Source: Singulisphaera acidiphila DSM 18658
GTDB lineage: Bacteria > Planctomycetota > Planctomycetia > Isosphaerales > Isosphaeraceae
DNA length: 64,000 nt
Assembly (NCBI RefSeq): GCF_000242455.2
Contig: NC_019892.1
Span: 1,426,001 to 1,490,000 of the forward strand
Direction of reading: 5' to 3'
This document shows, piece after piece, positions 1-8,568 of this stretch. The position numbers and the translations under genes are program-made. Positions within the stretch are counted from its first letter, which is position 1, and every line of letters starts with the position of its first letter. The notes below the pieces were generated by a model. It did not search any database. It was not told the DNA's origin and worked only from the letters and a program-made list of their open reading frames with translations.

Positions 1-1108
1 AAAGGACCTGCAAGGCCGTGGCGACCACCGGGGTTGATGCGCGTCCGGAGAGCCGGCCCGCGACCTTGGGGAACTGCCCTGCCTGGGCCATGGCGAAGAT
101 CACTCGGGGGCCGATCAGGACGTAGGCGCTCAGGGACGAGAGGAGCATCAGGCCGATGGAGACCGAGAGCGGTTCGGACCATTTGACGCCGAACAGACGC
201 TGCGCGGCCAGTTGCGCAATGGGGGCGACGGCCTCCGGCTTGGACGCTAACGGAAGCCGATTCTCCGGGCCGTCGACGATCGCACGGATGTCGTCGGCCG
301 ACAGGGCGAGGGCGTAGACGATATTCAAGCCAAGATAGAGGGCGACGACGCCCGCCGTCCCGAGCAGGATGGCTCGAGGGAGTAGCCGCTGCGGTTCGAC
401 GATTTCGCCCGCGAGGTACGACGCAGCGTTCCAACCGATGTAAGCATACGAAATATAGACGAGTGAGAACATCATGGCGAGAACGCGAGACCCGGTCATG
501 GGGGGAAGGTCGACCAGGTTGGCGTGATGCGGCCAGCCGACGGCCAGCCCGGCCAGCACGAACAGCCCCAGGAGAATGAGCTTCAGCGACGTGATCCAGC
601 TCTGGACTCGCGAGGTTCCTCCCCGGCTCTTGGTGTGGATGGTTGCGAATACCAGGATCGTGAACGTCGCCAGGCCTCGCTGGGCGTAGAGAGCGACCGG
701 TCCTTCGAGGTGGAGCGGGACCAGGAGGAACTTGGCGGCCCCGAATGCGGCGGCGGCGCTGGGGGCCGCGAAGCCGATCAGGAATGAGACCCAGCCTGAC
801 AGAAACGCCGCCAGCGGGCCGTACGCCTCATGTAGATAAACATAGTCTCCCCCTGTTTTCGGCATGGCAGCCGAGAGTTCGCAGAGGGTCAACGCGCCAG
901 CGGCGGCGATCACCCCGCCCAGGACCCAGAGACCGAGCATGAGCTGGTTGCTGCCGACGGAGTAGACGGTGAAGCCCGAAGTCGTCAGGATTCCGACGCC
1001 GACCATGCTCGCCACGATGACGAAGGTCGCCATCGCCAGGCCGAACTCGGCGGGCATCTTGGTGGAGTTCTCCCCTGTCGGCTCGAACTCCGGGTCGCGA
1101 CTCGACAT
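1..1108 (-). CDS. APC-superfamily amino acid permease, C-terminal part cut by window edge
   Basis: Reading the minus strand from the ATG at 1108 gives about 369 residues with no stop before the window edge. The N-terminus (MSSRDPEFEPTGENSTKMP) is followed by repeated hydrophobic helices, the first carrying the glycine-rich ASMVGVGILTTSGF stretch typical of helix 1 in amino acid-polyamine-organocation permeases. A later helix has SYAYIGWNAASYLAGEI, the usual helix 6 region of this family. It should be an inner-membrane, proton-coupled amino acid carrier; substrate cannot be read from sequence. A GGAG lies 8 nt before the start. A second APC permease is at about 28 kb, but the two are clearly diverged. 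Confidence 0.85.
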   Translation of the reverse strand, partial: MSSRDPEFEPTGENSTKMPAEFGLAMATFVIVASMVGVGILTTSGFTVYSVGSNQLMLGLWVLGGVIAAAGALTLCELSAAMPKTGGDYVYLHEAYGPLAAFLSGWVSFLIGFAAPSAAAAFGAAKFLLVPLHLEGPVALYAQRGLATFTILVFATIHTKSRGGTSRVQSWITSLKLILLGLFVLAGLAVGWPHHANLVDLPPMTGSRVLAMMFSLVYISYAYIGWNAASYLAGEIVEPQRLLPRAILLGTAGVVALYLGLNIVYALALSADDIRAIVDGPENRLPLASKPEAVAPIAQLAAQRLFGVKWSEPLSVSIGLMLLSSLSAYVLIGPRVIFAMAQAGQFPKVAGRLSGRASTPVVATALQVL

Positions 1109-1192
1109 TGGTATCTCCACTCCACAGGCAAAGGGACCAGGTTGCACCTTTTGTGATGCGTCACACAGGAAAGATCACAGGCCAGATGGGCC

Positions 1193-1235
1193 AAAAAAAC
1201 AAGACGGGAGGGGAGATTACTCTCCCTTCCCGTCT
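1193..1235 (-). terminator. Intrinsic terminator of the HEAT-repeat gene
   Basis: A 15-bp stem (1202-1216 with 1221-1235, one mismatch) closes a TTAC loop. On the minus strand it is followed two bases later by seven T residues (A run at 1193-1199). It lies 60 nt past the stop of the gene ending at 1296. This is the only textbook U-tract terminator in the window with a long stem. Confidence 0.85.
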
Positions 1236-1295
1236 GCTCTTGATCGCGTCACGCTCAAACTTCGTGATCCCACTGCGCCGGAGGTTCAAGGCTTG

Positions 1296-2321
1296 TTACT
1301 TGAAACCGGGGGATGAGGAAAGCGAAGGCGTCGGGTCGGGCGGGACTTGCTCGTCGATCGGCGGCGCGACGTCGGTGAACTTGGCCGAGGTGGGTGACAG
1401 CGACGCAGCGCGGGGCTCAATCGCCGAGGAGCCGGCGCCGAGAGCGGGCTCTGTCGACATCCCGGCCGCAATTTGTCCCAGGGCCTGTCCTGCGGCATCG
1501 CGGACCGCCTGTCTCTTGTCGAGAGAGACGGCCTGGCGAAGCGACTCCGTGGCGCGAGGGTCGCCGATCTCGCCCAGGGCGTTGGCTGCCGCCACCCGAA
1601 CGTCCTTGTTCCAGTCGTTCTTGAGCCGATCGACGAGGGAAGGGACGGCCCGCGCATCGCGGAGTCGGCCCAGCGTGTACGCCCCTTCGATCCGGCTGTT
1701 ATCGTGATTGCTCTGGAGCCTGCCGATCGCGTTCGCCACCGGGTCAACGACGACCGTCGCCGGCGCCTGGGCCACCGGAGCGTACGGCTGCGGTGCGTTG
1801 TAGATCACCGTCGGCGGGGGCGCGGGGGCCATGTAGACGGGGGCCGGCTGGGCCACGTAGACCGGGGGCGGTGGAGACGAAGCGAGGGCCGAACCCGCGA
1901 ACATGCCGAGGCCGAAGAGGCCGCCGCCGACCGCCAACGCAGGGCCCCATCCCGGCCCTCGATTGTTGTTGACGAAGACGTTGCGCTCAACGAAGACCGG
2001 GCCACGAGGCCCATAACCGCCTGGGCCTCCGCCACGATGCCCCGTGGGCACGTATCCCCGGCCCGGGTTTACTGCGGGACCACGGGGAACGATCCGCTGA
2101 GCCGTGTTTGAGCTCTGGAACGTTCCCCCTGGCCGCTGGATTGTCACCTCGCGGTTGACGAAGCCTGGCCCGCGTTCGCTGGAGATGCTTCGCTGAACCG
2201 AGCGCCCACGCGGTCCCGTGATCGTCACGTCTCGCTCGCGCCCTACGACCTGTCCCCAACTCGGAAGATTGCCCACTCCCAAGGCCAGAACCAGGCCAGC
2301 GCTGATCCATCGTTTCTTCAT
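1296..2321 (-). CDS. Secreted HEAT-repeat protein of unknown function
   Basis: A 341-residue protein starting MKKRWISAGLVLALGVG, a clear signal peptide; GGGAG stands 8 nt before this ATG, so upstream in-frame starts were rejected. Residues of about 30-180 are low-complexity, rich in Gly, Arg and Pro (PGRGYVPTGHRGGGPGG). A hydrophobic glycine-rich stretch (LAVGGGLFGLGMFAGSALAS) follows, then a Pro/Ala/Tyr/Val-rich linker. The C-terminal third carries about three HEAT/PBS-lyase-like repeats (RDARAVPSLVDRL, VRVAAANALGEIGDPRATESL, VRDAAGQALGQI). Such repeats are protein-binding surfaces. The layout suggests an exported or membrane-tethered scaffold; no catalytic motif is seen. Confidence 0.75.
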   Translation of the reverse strand: MKKRWISAGLVLALGVGNLPSWGQVVGRERDVTITGPRGRSVQRSISSERGPGFVNREVTIQRPGGTFQSSNTAQRIVPRGPAVNPGRGYVPTGHRGGGPGGYGPRGPVFVERNVFVNNNRGPGWGPALAVGGGLFGLGMFAGSALASSPPPPVYVAQPAPVYMAPAPPPTVIYNAPQPYAPVAQAPATVVVDPVANAIGRLQSNHDNSRIEGAYTLGRLRDARAVPSLVDRLKNDWNKDVRVAAANALGEIGDPRATESLRQAVSLDKRQAVRDAAGQALGQIAAGMSTEPALGAGSSAIEPRAASLSPTSAKFTDVAPPIDEQVPPDPTPSLSSSPGFK

Positions 2322-2743
2322 GGCAAGAGCTCCCTTCGGTCCGTCGGAGAGGCGTCGTCCGACCCGCAACAGCACTTCGGATCAGAGGCCGGAGATTTTT
2401 ATACTCTTGGCCCAATCTGTGAAGCCCAATCGTGTGCGGATTGATCAGGTTTGTCCCGGAACCCTCCTCTTCGGAGGGGACCGAACGTGGTCTCACCTCA
2501 CTCTTTCAACATCGGTGTTTCCCAAGGGCAAGATAATGAAGTGGGCCTTGTCGAGGTTTCGCGATATCACGATGAAAGAGCAATTCCATTTCTTCTTTTT
2601 GGCGGAAGCTGATTTCAGAGGCTAAACTTAGATTGATTCGCCCCATGGCTTGACTCGAAGTTGGAGATGGCCGAATTTGACGATGGGTTCGGCCTCAGAT
2701 GCATTCGAGTACGGCTCCCTTTGAGGAACGTGGAGGCCCCGCG
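2322..2743. other. Divergent intergenic region
   Basis: This 422-nt stretch separates divergent genes and must hold both promoters. A small hairpin CCCTCC-TCTTC-GGAGGG lies at 2462-2478. The part from about 2530 to 2640 is more AT-rich than its surroundings. No convincing ORF or RNA gene is visible. Confidence 0.5.
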
Positions 2744-3115
2744 ATGCATCCACTTTTCGCACATCCGTTCTCAATGAAGTGGAACGTGACCGTGTTGGAG
2801 GTCGCTCCCGACGGATTCCTTTCGCCTGCTTGTCAGAAGTGCCAGGCGGAACTCGATATTCATCAGCCGCAAGCGGACGATCCCAACGAATTGCTGGGAA
2901 CGTGCAGCCAATGTGGCTGCTGGCACCTGATCCAGGTCGCGCCTGGTGGGACCGAGGCCTGGGTGTTCAACCTGCCCGGAGTCGACTTCGTCCGTGAAAC
3001 GCTGACCCAGGCTCGCAAAGAGGCGGCCCGGAAGAAACCAGGTGCCCCCAAAGGATCCACCGCTCGGAGTCCGAAGAACCGCGTGAAGCTGGGATCCGAA
3101 GGGCACTCCGGCTGA
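2744..3115 (+). CDS. Small zinc-ribbon-like protein
   Basis: A 123-residue protein read from the ATG at 2744, preceded by GTGGAGG; an in-frame ATG at 2699 would add 15 residues but has no ribosome site. Two CxxC knuckles (CQKC and CSQC, about 35 residues apart) look like a single zinc ribbon. The C-terminal 40 residues are Lys/Arg rich (KEAARKKPGAPKGS), as in many nucleic-acid-associated small proteins. It converges on the RNase R gene with only 12 nt between stops. No family is recognised; RNA or DNA binding is inference from the ribbon and basic tail. Confidence 0.6.
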   Translation: MHPLFAHPFSMKWNVTVLEVAPDGFLSPACQKCQAELDIHQPQADDPNELLGTCSQCGCWHLIQVAPGGTEAWVFNLPGVDFVRETLTQARKEAARKKPGAPKGSTARSPKNRVKLGSEGHSG

Positions 3116-3127
3116 GTGGCGGTTCGA

Positions 3128-5425
3128 TCAACCCTTAGGCTGCTTCCCTTTCCCCTTCCCCCTCTTCCCATTCTTCGTTTTCTTTTTCGAATCCTTGGGA
3201 CTCGGCTTCGACCGGGCGGCCTTGGCCAAGCTCGAGGCGGGAGGGCGAGCACGACGCGCCTCGGGCGTGCTCGGGGTCGCTTCCGACCGTTTTGGACGGG
3301 ATTCCGCCTCCAGGACCTCCGCCGGAGCGAGGTCGAGCTCTCGACGATCGATGTCGATCCGCGTGATCCGGACCTCGATCCGATCTCCCAGCCGGTAACG
3401 CCGGCCGGAGCGGCGACCGATCAGGGTATGGGTCTCGAACTCGAGGTAGTAGTAGTCGTCGGCGAGGCTGGTGATGTGGACGAGGCCGTCGACCGGCAGG
3501 TTGACAATCCGGCAGAAGAGGCCGAATTCCTCGACCCCGATGATGATCGCCTGGAACGACTCACCGATCCGGCTCTCGAGATAGGTGAGGAGTTTGATCT
3601 TTACGAGTTCCCGCTCCGCGGCCTCCGCGCGGCGCTCGGTCTTCGTGCAATGGTCGGCCAAGACGGTCAGCTCGTCGTGGTCGCTCTTGGGCCGCTTCCC
3701 CTCGAGCAAGGTCGTCAACTGGCGGTGGACTTGCAGGTCGGGGTAGCGGCGGATCGGCGAGGTGAAGTGGCAATAGTTCTCGCTCGCCAGGGCGAAGTGT
3801 CCTTCGGGTTCGGGCGTGTAGACCGCCTGCTTCAGACTGCGAAGCACACCGTAGTGAACCGCGTATTCCTCGGGCTTCCCCGCGGTCTCGATCAGGATCC
3901 GTTGGAGCTCGAACCGGCTTTGCGGGTTTTCGATCTCCAGGCCCAGGCTTCGGGCGAACTCGGCGAATGCGTCCAGCTTGGTCGGCTCGGGGTCGGCGTG
4001 GGTTCTCCGGAGAAAGCCGGCGTGCTTCTCGGTCAAGAAGGTCGCGACCGCTTCGTTGGCCGCGAGCATGAAGTCTTCGATCACCTGGTGGCTTTCGTCG
4101 TTCGAGGCGAGATGAGCCCCGACGACTTCCCCTTGATCGCCCAGGTCGACTTCGACCGCCGGCATGTTCAGCTCCAGCGCACCGCGCTCGAAGCGGCGGC
4201 GGCGGAGAATCTGGGCCAGCTCGAGCATTGCGCCAAGCATCCGGGCGACTTCGGGCGTGACCCCTTCGTGCTCGGCCTCGGGCTCCTTCATGACCGTGAT
4301 GGCTTGTTCGTAGGAGAACCGGTGGTCGACCTTGATGGCCGAGCGCGCGAAGCTGAGGCCGGTGCGGATCCCGTCGGCATTGAACTCCAGGAGGGCGCTG
4401 ACGGTGTAGCGCACCTTGCCGGCCTGGAGGCTCGCCAGGCTGTTGGAGATGACTTCGGGGAGCATCGGGATGACGCGGTCGGGTAGGTAGACACTCGTGC
4501 CGCGCTGGCGTGCGGTACGGTCGAGGTCTGAGCCGGGCTGCACGAAGTGGGAGACGTCGGCAATGTGGACGCCCAGGCTCCAGAAACCGCGGTCGTCGCG
4601 CGAGAGGGTGATGGCGTCGTCGAAGTCGCGCGCGGTGGCTGGGTCAATCGTGACGGTGAGCGTCGTACGGAGGTCGAGCCGCTCGCCGATCTCCGTCTCC
4701 GAGAACTGTTTGCCCAGCTTCCTCGCTTCGCTGAGCGTCTCCTCGTCGAACGTATCGGGGATGTTGAATGCGCGGATGACTCCCAGGGTGTCGACACCGG
4801 GCTGACCGCGAGGACCGAGGATCTCGCTGATTACCCCCTCCCCTGCGGCATATGGGGTCGGGTAGGAAACCATCTCGATCGCGACCTTGTCGGCCGGCTT
4901 GGCCCCTTTGGCGCCGGGATCGCCGACATAGATCGGTGCGCCGAACGTGGTGCCGTCCACGCGGACGAATCCCGCTCCCAGTTCCTCGAAGTAAGTTCCG
5001 ACGAAGATCCCCGACGCCCTGGCGAGGATCTGGACGATCCGTCCTTCGACGTTCATCCTCGGCCCTTTGGGCCTCTTGGTGATCTTGACCGCGACCTCGT
5101 CGCCGCTCGAGGCGTCGCGGCTCTGATCGACCGGGATGTAGATCTGGTCGGTCTTTTCCTTCGACGTGTGAGGGCGAACGAAGCCGAAGCCTTTCGCCGA
5201 CCGTCGGAAGAGGCCGATGATCGTCCCCTTCGTGTGGGGCTTACTCAGTCGCTTGTCTTTGGCGATCTCGAGCCGGCCATCCTTGATCAGCCCCTTCACG
5301 GCCGCCCGAAACGCGGGGTAGTCCTCAGGGTCGATTCCAAGCCGACGCGACATTGCCTTCAATGTCATCGGCTTGTAATCAGCCTCGGAAACCAGATCCA
5401 GCACCTTGTCTGTCGGGTCGGTCAT
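3128..5425 (-). CDS. rnr: Ribonuclease R, 3'-5' exoribonuclease
   Basis: A 765-residue protein with full RNase R architecture: winged helix-turn-helix (about 1-60), cold-shock domains (about 65-205), RNB catalytic domain, C-terminal S1 domain (about 635-715) and a Lys/Ser-rich tail. The RNB signature TIDPATARDFDD spans residues 259-270 and keeps the metal-binding aspartates D261, D267, D269 and D270. The later FTSPIRRYPDLQVHR motif is also intact. The enzyme degrades structured RNA processively from the 3' end in the cytoplasm (family knowledge). The next gene upstream on the same strand is another 3' exoribonuclease homologue, giving an RNA-decay pair. E. coli RNase R is 813 residues, so the length fits. 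Confidence 0.96.
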   Translation of the reverse strand: MTDPTDKVLDLVSEADYKPMTLKAMSRRLGIDPEDYPAFRAAVKGLIKDGRLEIAKDKRLSKPHTKGTIIGLFRRSAKGFGFVRPHTSKEKTDQIYIPVDQSRDASSGDEVAVKITKRPKGPRMNVEGRIVQILARASGIFVGTYFEELGAGFVRVDGTTFGAPIYVGDPGAKGAKPADKVAIEMVSYPTPYAAGEGVISEILGPRGQPGVDTLGVIRAFNIPDTFDEETLSEARKLGKQFSETEIGERLDLRTTLTVTIDPATARDFDDAITLSRDDRGFWSLGVHIADVSHFVQPGSDLDRTARQRGTSVYLPDRVIPMLPEVISNSLASLQAGKVRYTVSALLEFNADGIRTGLSFARSAIKVDHRFSYEQAITVMKEPEAEHEGVTPEVARMLGAMLELAQILRRRRFERGALELNMPAVEVDLGDQGEVVGAHLASNDESHQVIEDFMLAANEAVATFLTEKHAGFLRRTHADPEPTKLDAFAEFARSLGLEIENPQSRFELQRILIETAGKPEEYAVHYGVLRSLKQAVYTPEPEGHFALASENYCHFTSPIRRYPDLQVHRQLTTLLEGKRPKSDHDELTVLADHCTKTERRAEAAERELVKIKLLTYLESRIGESFQAIIIGVEEFGLFCRIVNLPVDGLVHITSLADDYYYLEFETHTLIGRRSGRRYRLGDRIEVRITRIDIDRRELDLAPAEVLEAESRPKRSEATPSTPEARRARPPASSLAKAARSKPSPKDSKKKTKNGKRGKGKGKQPKG

Positions 5426-5758
5426 CGACGGTCTCTCCGCTCGGCCGGTGTCGGGACACGGTGATCGCCGTCAGCAAGAGCGCGAGAACCACCGTAGAGG
5501 CCACAGCACGAAGTGGTGCATCCGGCAATGTCTCATTTTCGGGCTGGCGGAGCCACAGTCACACGGCCAGGCCGGCCGTATTTCCCTCGGGCCCCTGCCC
5601 CGGACAATTCCTCGCCGGGTGCGGGAATAGACTTTGGGCCTGGGAGCCACGGGTTCCGCATGAACGGAACCCGTGGTATCCAGACTTCCTTCGTTTCCCG
5701 ATTCTCATCGGCCGACCGATGGAGAGAGCCCCAGCCGATTTGATCACCCGAGGGCGAT
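5426..5758. other. Intergenic region between two exoribonuclease genes
   Basis: No ORF is convincing in these 333 nt. The region carries the perfect inverted repeat at 5647-5676, and the motif GCATCCGGCAAT near 5517, which also occurs near 48486 in another gene-free stretch. It must contain the rnr promoter or leader if the two genes are not one transcript. Confidence 0.4.
5647..5676 (-). terminator. Perfect 12-bp hairpin past the yhaM-like gene
   Basis: CCACGGGTTCCG (5647-5658) pairs perfectly with 5665-5676 across a six-base loop. It lies 83-112 nt past the stop of the minus-strand gene ending at 5759. There is no T run on either side, so it is either a U-tract-less terminator or an RNA-stabilising structure. 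Confidence 0.45.
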
Positions 5759-6760
5759 TCAGGGTTCCATCGATTCGTCCGGGAGGCCGTTCGACTGTGC
5801 GATCCCCTTGAAGAGCCGCCGGCCCAGGTTCTGCTGGAACGGGGTCCAGCTTGACTCGCGGCATGGGTCGTCCCGGATCTCACGGCTGAACGTGTGGATC
5901 TTGGCGTCGAGGTTGTCGAGATAGTGGAGCGCGATCGCCTCGAGAGTCATCGGCAGCTTGGGGCTGCCGAACTCGTGGGTGCCGTGATGGCTGACGATCA
6001 TATGCTTGAGGCGAAGCAAGAGCTCATTCGGGAACGGTTCGCCCGTCAGGTCCGCGCTCTGCTCGACCTTGTCGCGGAGCATCTCGACGCCCATGACCAA
6101 GTGCCCGACGAGCTGGCCTTCATCACTGTAGGCGAAGGCGCGATCGTAGCTGAGCTCGCTCACCTTGCCGATGTCGTGGAGAAAGATGCCCGTGAGCAAG
6201 AGGTCGCGGTCAAGTTCGGGGTAGAGGTCGACGATCCGATCGGCGATCGTGAGGATCGTGACGACGTGTTCGAGCAACCCCGCGTGGTAGGCGTGGTGGT
6301 TTTTAATGCCCGCCGGCGCCGTGGTGAACTTACGGACGAACTCCTCGTCGATGAGGAAGCACTCAACGAGCGCCCGCAAGTGGGGATTACTGATGCTCAG
6401 AAGGATTTCGCGGAGCCTTGCGGTCAGACGCGCGACGTTCTGGGTGCTCTGCGGCAGGTAATCCTCAGGCTCGATCTTCGTCGGATCAACGACTTCGATA
6501 TGCGAGAGGATCAGTTGCAAGGCGCCCTGGAAGACTTGAGTCTTGCCTTTGACCCGGAGATAGTCTCCTGGATCGAACGTTCGCGCCAGTCCCTCGCTCG
6601 CATTCCAGAGCCGCGCACCGACGCTTCCCGTCTTGTCTCGCAGTTCGAGGTGGAGGTAGAGATTGCCCTGGCGATTGGCACGGAGTTGCTTGTCGGCGAC
6701 CAAAAAGGATTCGTCGACCGCGTCTCCGTTGCTCAGCTGATTCACATAGCGACGGCTCAT
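5759..6760 (-). CDS. YhaM-like 3'-5' exoribonuclease (OB fold plus HD domain)
   Basis: A 333-residue protein. The N-terminal 95 residues form an OB-fold nucleic-acid-binding domain (LYLHLELRDKTGSVGARLW and DYLRVKGKTQVFQGALQL). The second half is an HD domain: HHAYHAGLLEH at 155-165, the metal-binding HD pair at 195-196 in LLTGIFLHDIGKV, and a later MIVSHHGTHEFGSP. This order and length match YhaM/CBF1, a metal-dependent 3'-5' exoribonuclease of Gram-positives with homologues in planctomycetes. It sits upstream of rnr on the same strand, which supports a role in RNA turnover. An HD-type phosphohydrolase acting on another substrate cannot be excluded. Confidence 0.85.
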   Translation of the reverse strand: MSRRYVNQLSNGDAVDESFLVADKQLRANRQGNLYLHLELRDKTGSVGARLWNASEGLARTFDPGDYLRVKGKTQVFQGALQLILSHIEVVDPTKIEPEDYLPQSTQNVARLTARLREILLSISNPHLRALVECFLIDEEFVRKFTTAPAGIKNHHAYHAGLLEHVVTILTIADRIVDLYPELDRDLLLTGIFLHDIGKVSELSYDRAFAYSDEGQLVGHLVMGVEMLRDKVEQSADLTGEPFPNELLLRLKHMIVSHHGTHEFGSPKLPMTLEAIALHYLDNLDAKIHTFSREIRDDPCRESSWTPFQQNLGRRLFKGIAQSNGLPDESMEP

Positions 6761-6896
6761 GCGGCAGTTCGACCGTGGGTGCGGAACCGGATGGTTCGTT
6801 CAGGAAAATCGGACGCGAAGCCCACCGAAGCGGTGATTGTAGGGGGCGGGTGAGGGTGGGGTCAAGGGACCTCGAATCGCACCCTCCAGAAACGCT

Positions 6897-6930
6897 GGCG
6901 GCCCGTCCGAATGATGTCGGACGGGCCGCC
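6897..6930 (-). terminator. Perfect 14-bp hairpin past the CARDB gene
   Basis: GGCGGCCCGTCCGA (6897-6910) pairs perfectly with 6917-6930 across a loop of ATGATG. It is 81-114 nt past the stop at 7011. The stem is nearly all G-C but no T run follows on the minus strand. Probable transcription end of the CARDB gene, ahead of the yhaM-like start. Confidence 0.55.
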
Positions 6931-7010
6931 TGAGCCGAGAGCTCGAAGACCTGGCGATACCGGGCCGAAGGAATATTCCGCCAGCCGGCTCTCCCCAATA
7001 CCCGCCGATC

Positions 7011-8126
7011 TTAGAAGATGCTGGGCGGGTCGGTGAAGATCGGGTTCCCCACCTTGGTATTGGGATTCAGCGGGAACGGGAAGGGCTGATTGTTGTCCCC
7101 GTTGCCGGGTACGACGACTCCCGCCGGGGGAAGACCGGCGATGGGCGGACCGACCTTGTGGATCAGGCTGAACCCGCTGGTCCGCACTCTATGGCGGCCG
7201 ATCTTGCCGAGTTGCTTGATCGAGTTCGACGGGTCGACGACCACCCCGATGTAGTAGTTGCGGGGGCGGTCGGGGAGAGTGACCGCGTTGCCAATGATCG
7301 TCGCCACGTTGTTCGGCGTGTTGATGGTCGACTGGCCGAACGCCTGGCTCGTCGAGGGAACGGTGTCGATCCCCGAGATGTTGTCCAGGGTGTAGAGAGC
7401 AATCACCGAGCTGCCTGGCCCGAACTTGCGATCGACGGAGGCGACCAAGGCGACGGTGATCGGCCCTTGGGTGGACGTGTCGACCGTTCCGAAGTTGGCC
7501 ACCTGAATGTTCGGCTGAATCGTGTCGCCAGGCTGGAGTGTCGGCGGCAGCGCGAGGCCCACCGCCGCGACTTTCGGAAGCGGGGCCGCAATCAGGACGG
7601 GGGACTTCCGGCTATTGTTGTTCGTGAAGTCGGACTCGAGGATGTTCCGCGTCGGGTTGACCTGGAAGAAGACGTTGATCACGCCCCCTTCTTTGGCAAA
7701 ACCGGGAGGGCGGCTGGGCAACTGGAAAGTTCCCGTAAACTGTTGGACATCATTTTGAGGGATGCCCGGGATGTCGATGACCCCGATCTGCACCGCCCTG
7801 CGGGTCGATCGGCCGTTTTGAGGTGTTGCGTAGACGACCACCTGGGTCGGCCCGGCGTCGGACGTGCTCGTCGCCCCGGGCTGGAGCGCCAGGGGCTCGA
7901 TCAGCGTGCTCGAACCGGTATTTTTGACATCGACCGTGACGGTCAGGGGGCTTCCCCAGGCTGCGGTTGGGGCAGTGAAGCCCTGGACCGTCAGGTCGGG
8001 GAGCGAATAGCCCAACGGCGTGTACGCCATCAATTCACGCCCTTCGAGGCGTTCCAAGCTGGCAAGCTCCGGTCGGCGTCGGGCGCGACCCTTCCGGCGA
8101 TCGCGCCGGGATTCCCATGGTAACAC
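7011..8126 (-). CDS. CARDB-domain surface protein with planctomycete N-terminal sorting motif
   Basis: A 371-residue protein. The start is a GTG at 8126 with AGGGAGG 7 nt upstream; the nearby ATG at 8118 is out of frame. The basic N-terminus leads into SLERLEGRELM, a form of the LExLExRxL motif at the start of many planctomycete exported proteins. Then come two Ig-like CARDB modules: LTVTVDVKNTGSSTL to ESDFTNNNSR (about 60-170) and IQPNIQVANFGTVDTSTQGP to VVDPSNSIKQLGK (about 200-310). CARDB domains are found in secreted adhesins and in proteins attached to the cell surface. A Pro/Asn-rich tail ends the protein. No catalytic domain is seen. Confidence 0.75.
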   Translation of the reverse strand: MLPWESRRDRRKGRARRRPELASLERLEGRELMAYTPLGYSLPDLTVQGFTAPTAAWGSPLTVTVDVKNTGSSTLIEPLALQPGATSTSDAGPTQVVVYATPQNGRSTRRAVQIGVIDIPGIPQNDVQQFTGTFQLPSRPPGFAKEGGVINVFFQVNPTRNILESDFTNNNSRKSPVLIAAPLPKVAAVGLALPPTLQPGDTIQPNIQVANFGTVDTSTQGPITVALVASVDRKFGPGSSVIALYTLDNISGIDTVPSTSQAFGQSTINTPNNVATIIGNAVTLPDRPRNYYIGVVVDPSNSIKQLGKIGRHRVRTSGFSLIHKVGPPIAGLPPAGVVVPGNGDNNQPFPFPLNPNTKVGNPIFTDPPSIF

Positions 8127-8208
8127 CGAACACCTCCCTGCGGCCGAGGGTCCACGGCCTCCCGAGCCTTTTCCGTAAGCTCAGGACAGTGGACCTGTTC
8201 CCCCAACC

Positions 8209-8223
8209 ATCAACATTGTTGAT
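8209..8223. promoter_or_regulatory. Perfect 15-bp palindrome, candidate operator
   Basis: ATCAACATTGTTGAT is a perfect 7-1-7 palindrome in a GC-rich intergenic region, 83 nt upstream of the GTG of the CARDB gene. Its symmetry and AT content are typical of a repressor site. The regulator is unknown and chance occurrence is possible. Confidence 0.3.
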
Positions 8224-8460
8224 TTTCGGCGAGACGACGCACTCCGTGCGGCCCGTTCGCATTTGCTCTCGGACCACCGGACACTGGTCTAGATTGTCGT
8301 CTGACCGAGAGGCGGAAATTGGGGGCAATTCGCCGTCTTCCAAGGTTTTGGGTCGTGCCGTGAACAAGATAACGAGCGAACGGAACGTCGGGCTTCGTCG
8401 GGGTTTGCAGGTCGAACCGGATCGGCCGGGAAGACCGCGCTCCGCGATCGCGGTCCGATC

Positions 8461-8469
8461 TGGTAGATT
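8461..8469 (+). promoter_or_regulatory. proS: Candidate extended -10 promoter of proS
   Basis: TGGTAGATT fits the TGnTATAAT extended -10 pattern with two mismatches. It lies about 100 nt before the proS start. No good -35 hexamer is seen 17 nt upstream, as expected for an extended -10 promoter. Weak evidence. Confidence 0.3.
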
Positions 8470-8568
8470 ATCCATTCCGTGGCCTCCGCCTTGGCCCGAC
8501 GCAACGGGAATCAGGTGTGTGTCTCGGACTCCCCTAATGTTGTTCGCAATCGAGCGAGGAGCGATCCC

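Larger units (their letters stand above)
8127..8568. other. Divergent intergenic region of the CARDB gene and proS
   Basis: A 442-nt stretch with no convincing ORF. It contains a perfect 15-bp palindrome (8209-8223) nearer the CARDB gene and a possible extended -10 element (8461-8469) about 100 nt before proS. The proS ribosome site GAGGAG is near 8556. Confidence 0.5.

Noticed and set aside
3117..3130. tRNA-like GGTTCGATCAACCC motif
   Set aside because: No acceptor or anticodon stems around it; it spans the gap between two convergent stops.
3116..4486. A 456-residue open frame antisense to RNase R
   Set aside because: It is a mirror of the high-GC codon use of rnr; no domain, no ribosome site, and the rnr reading has full domain support.
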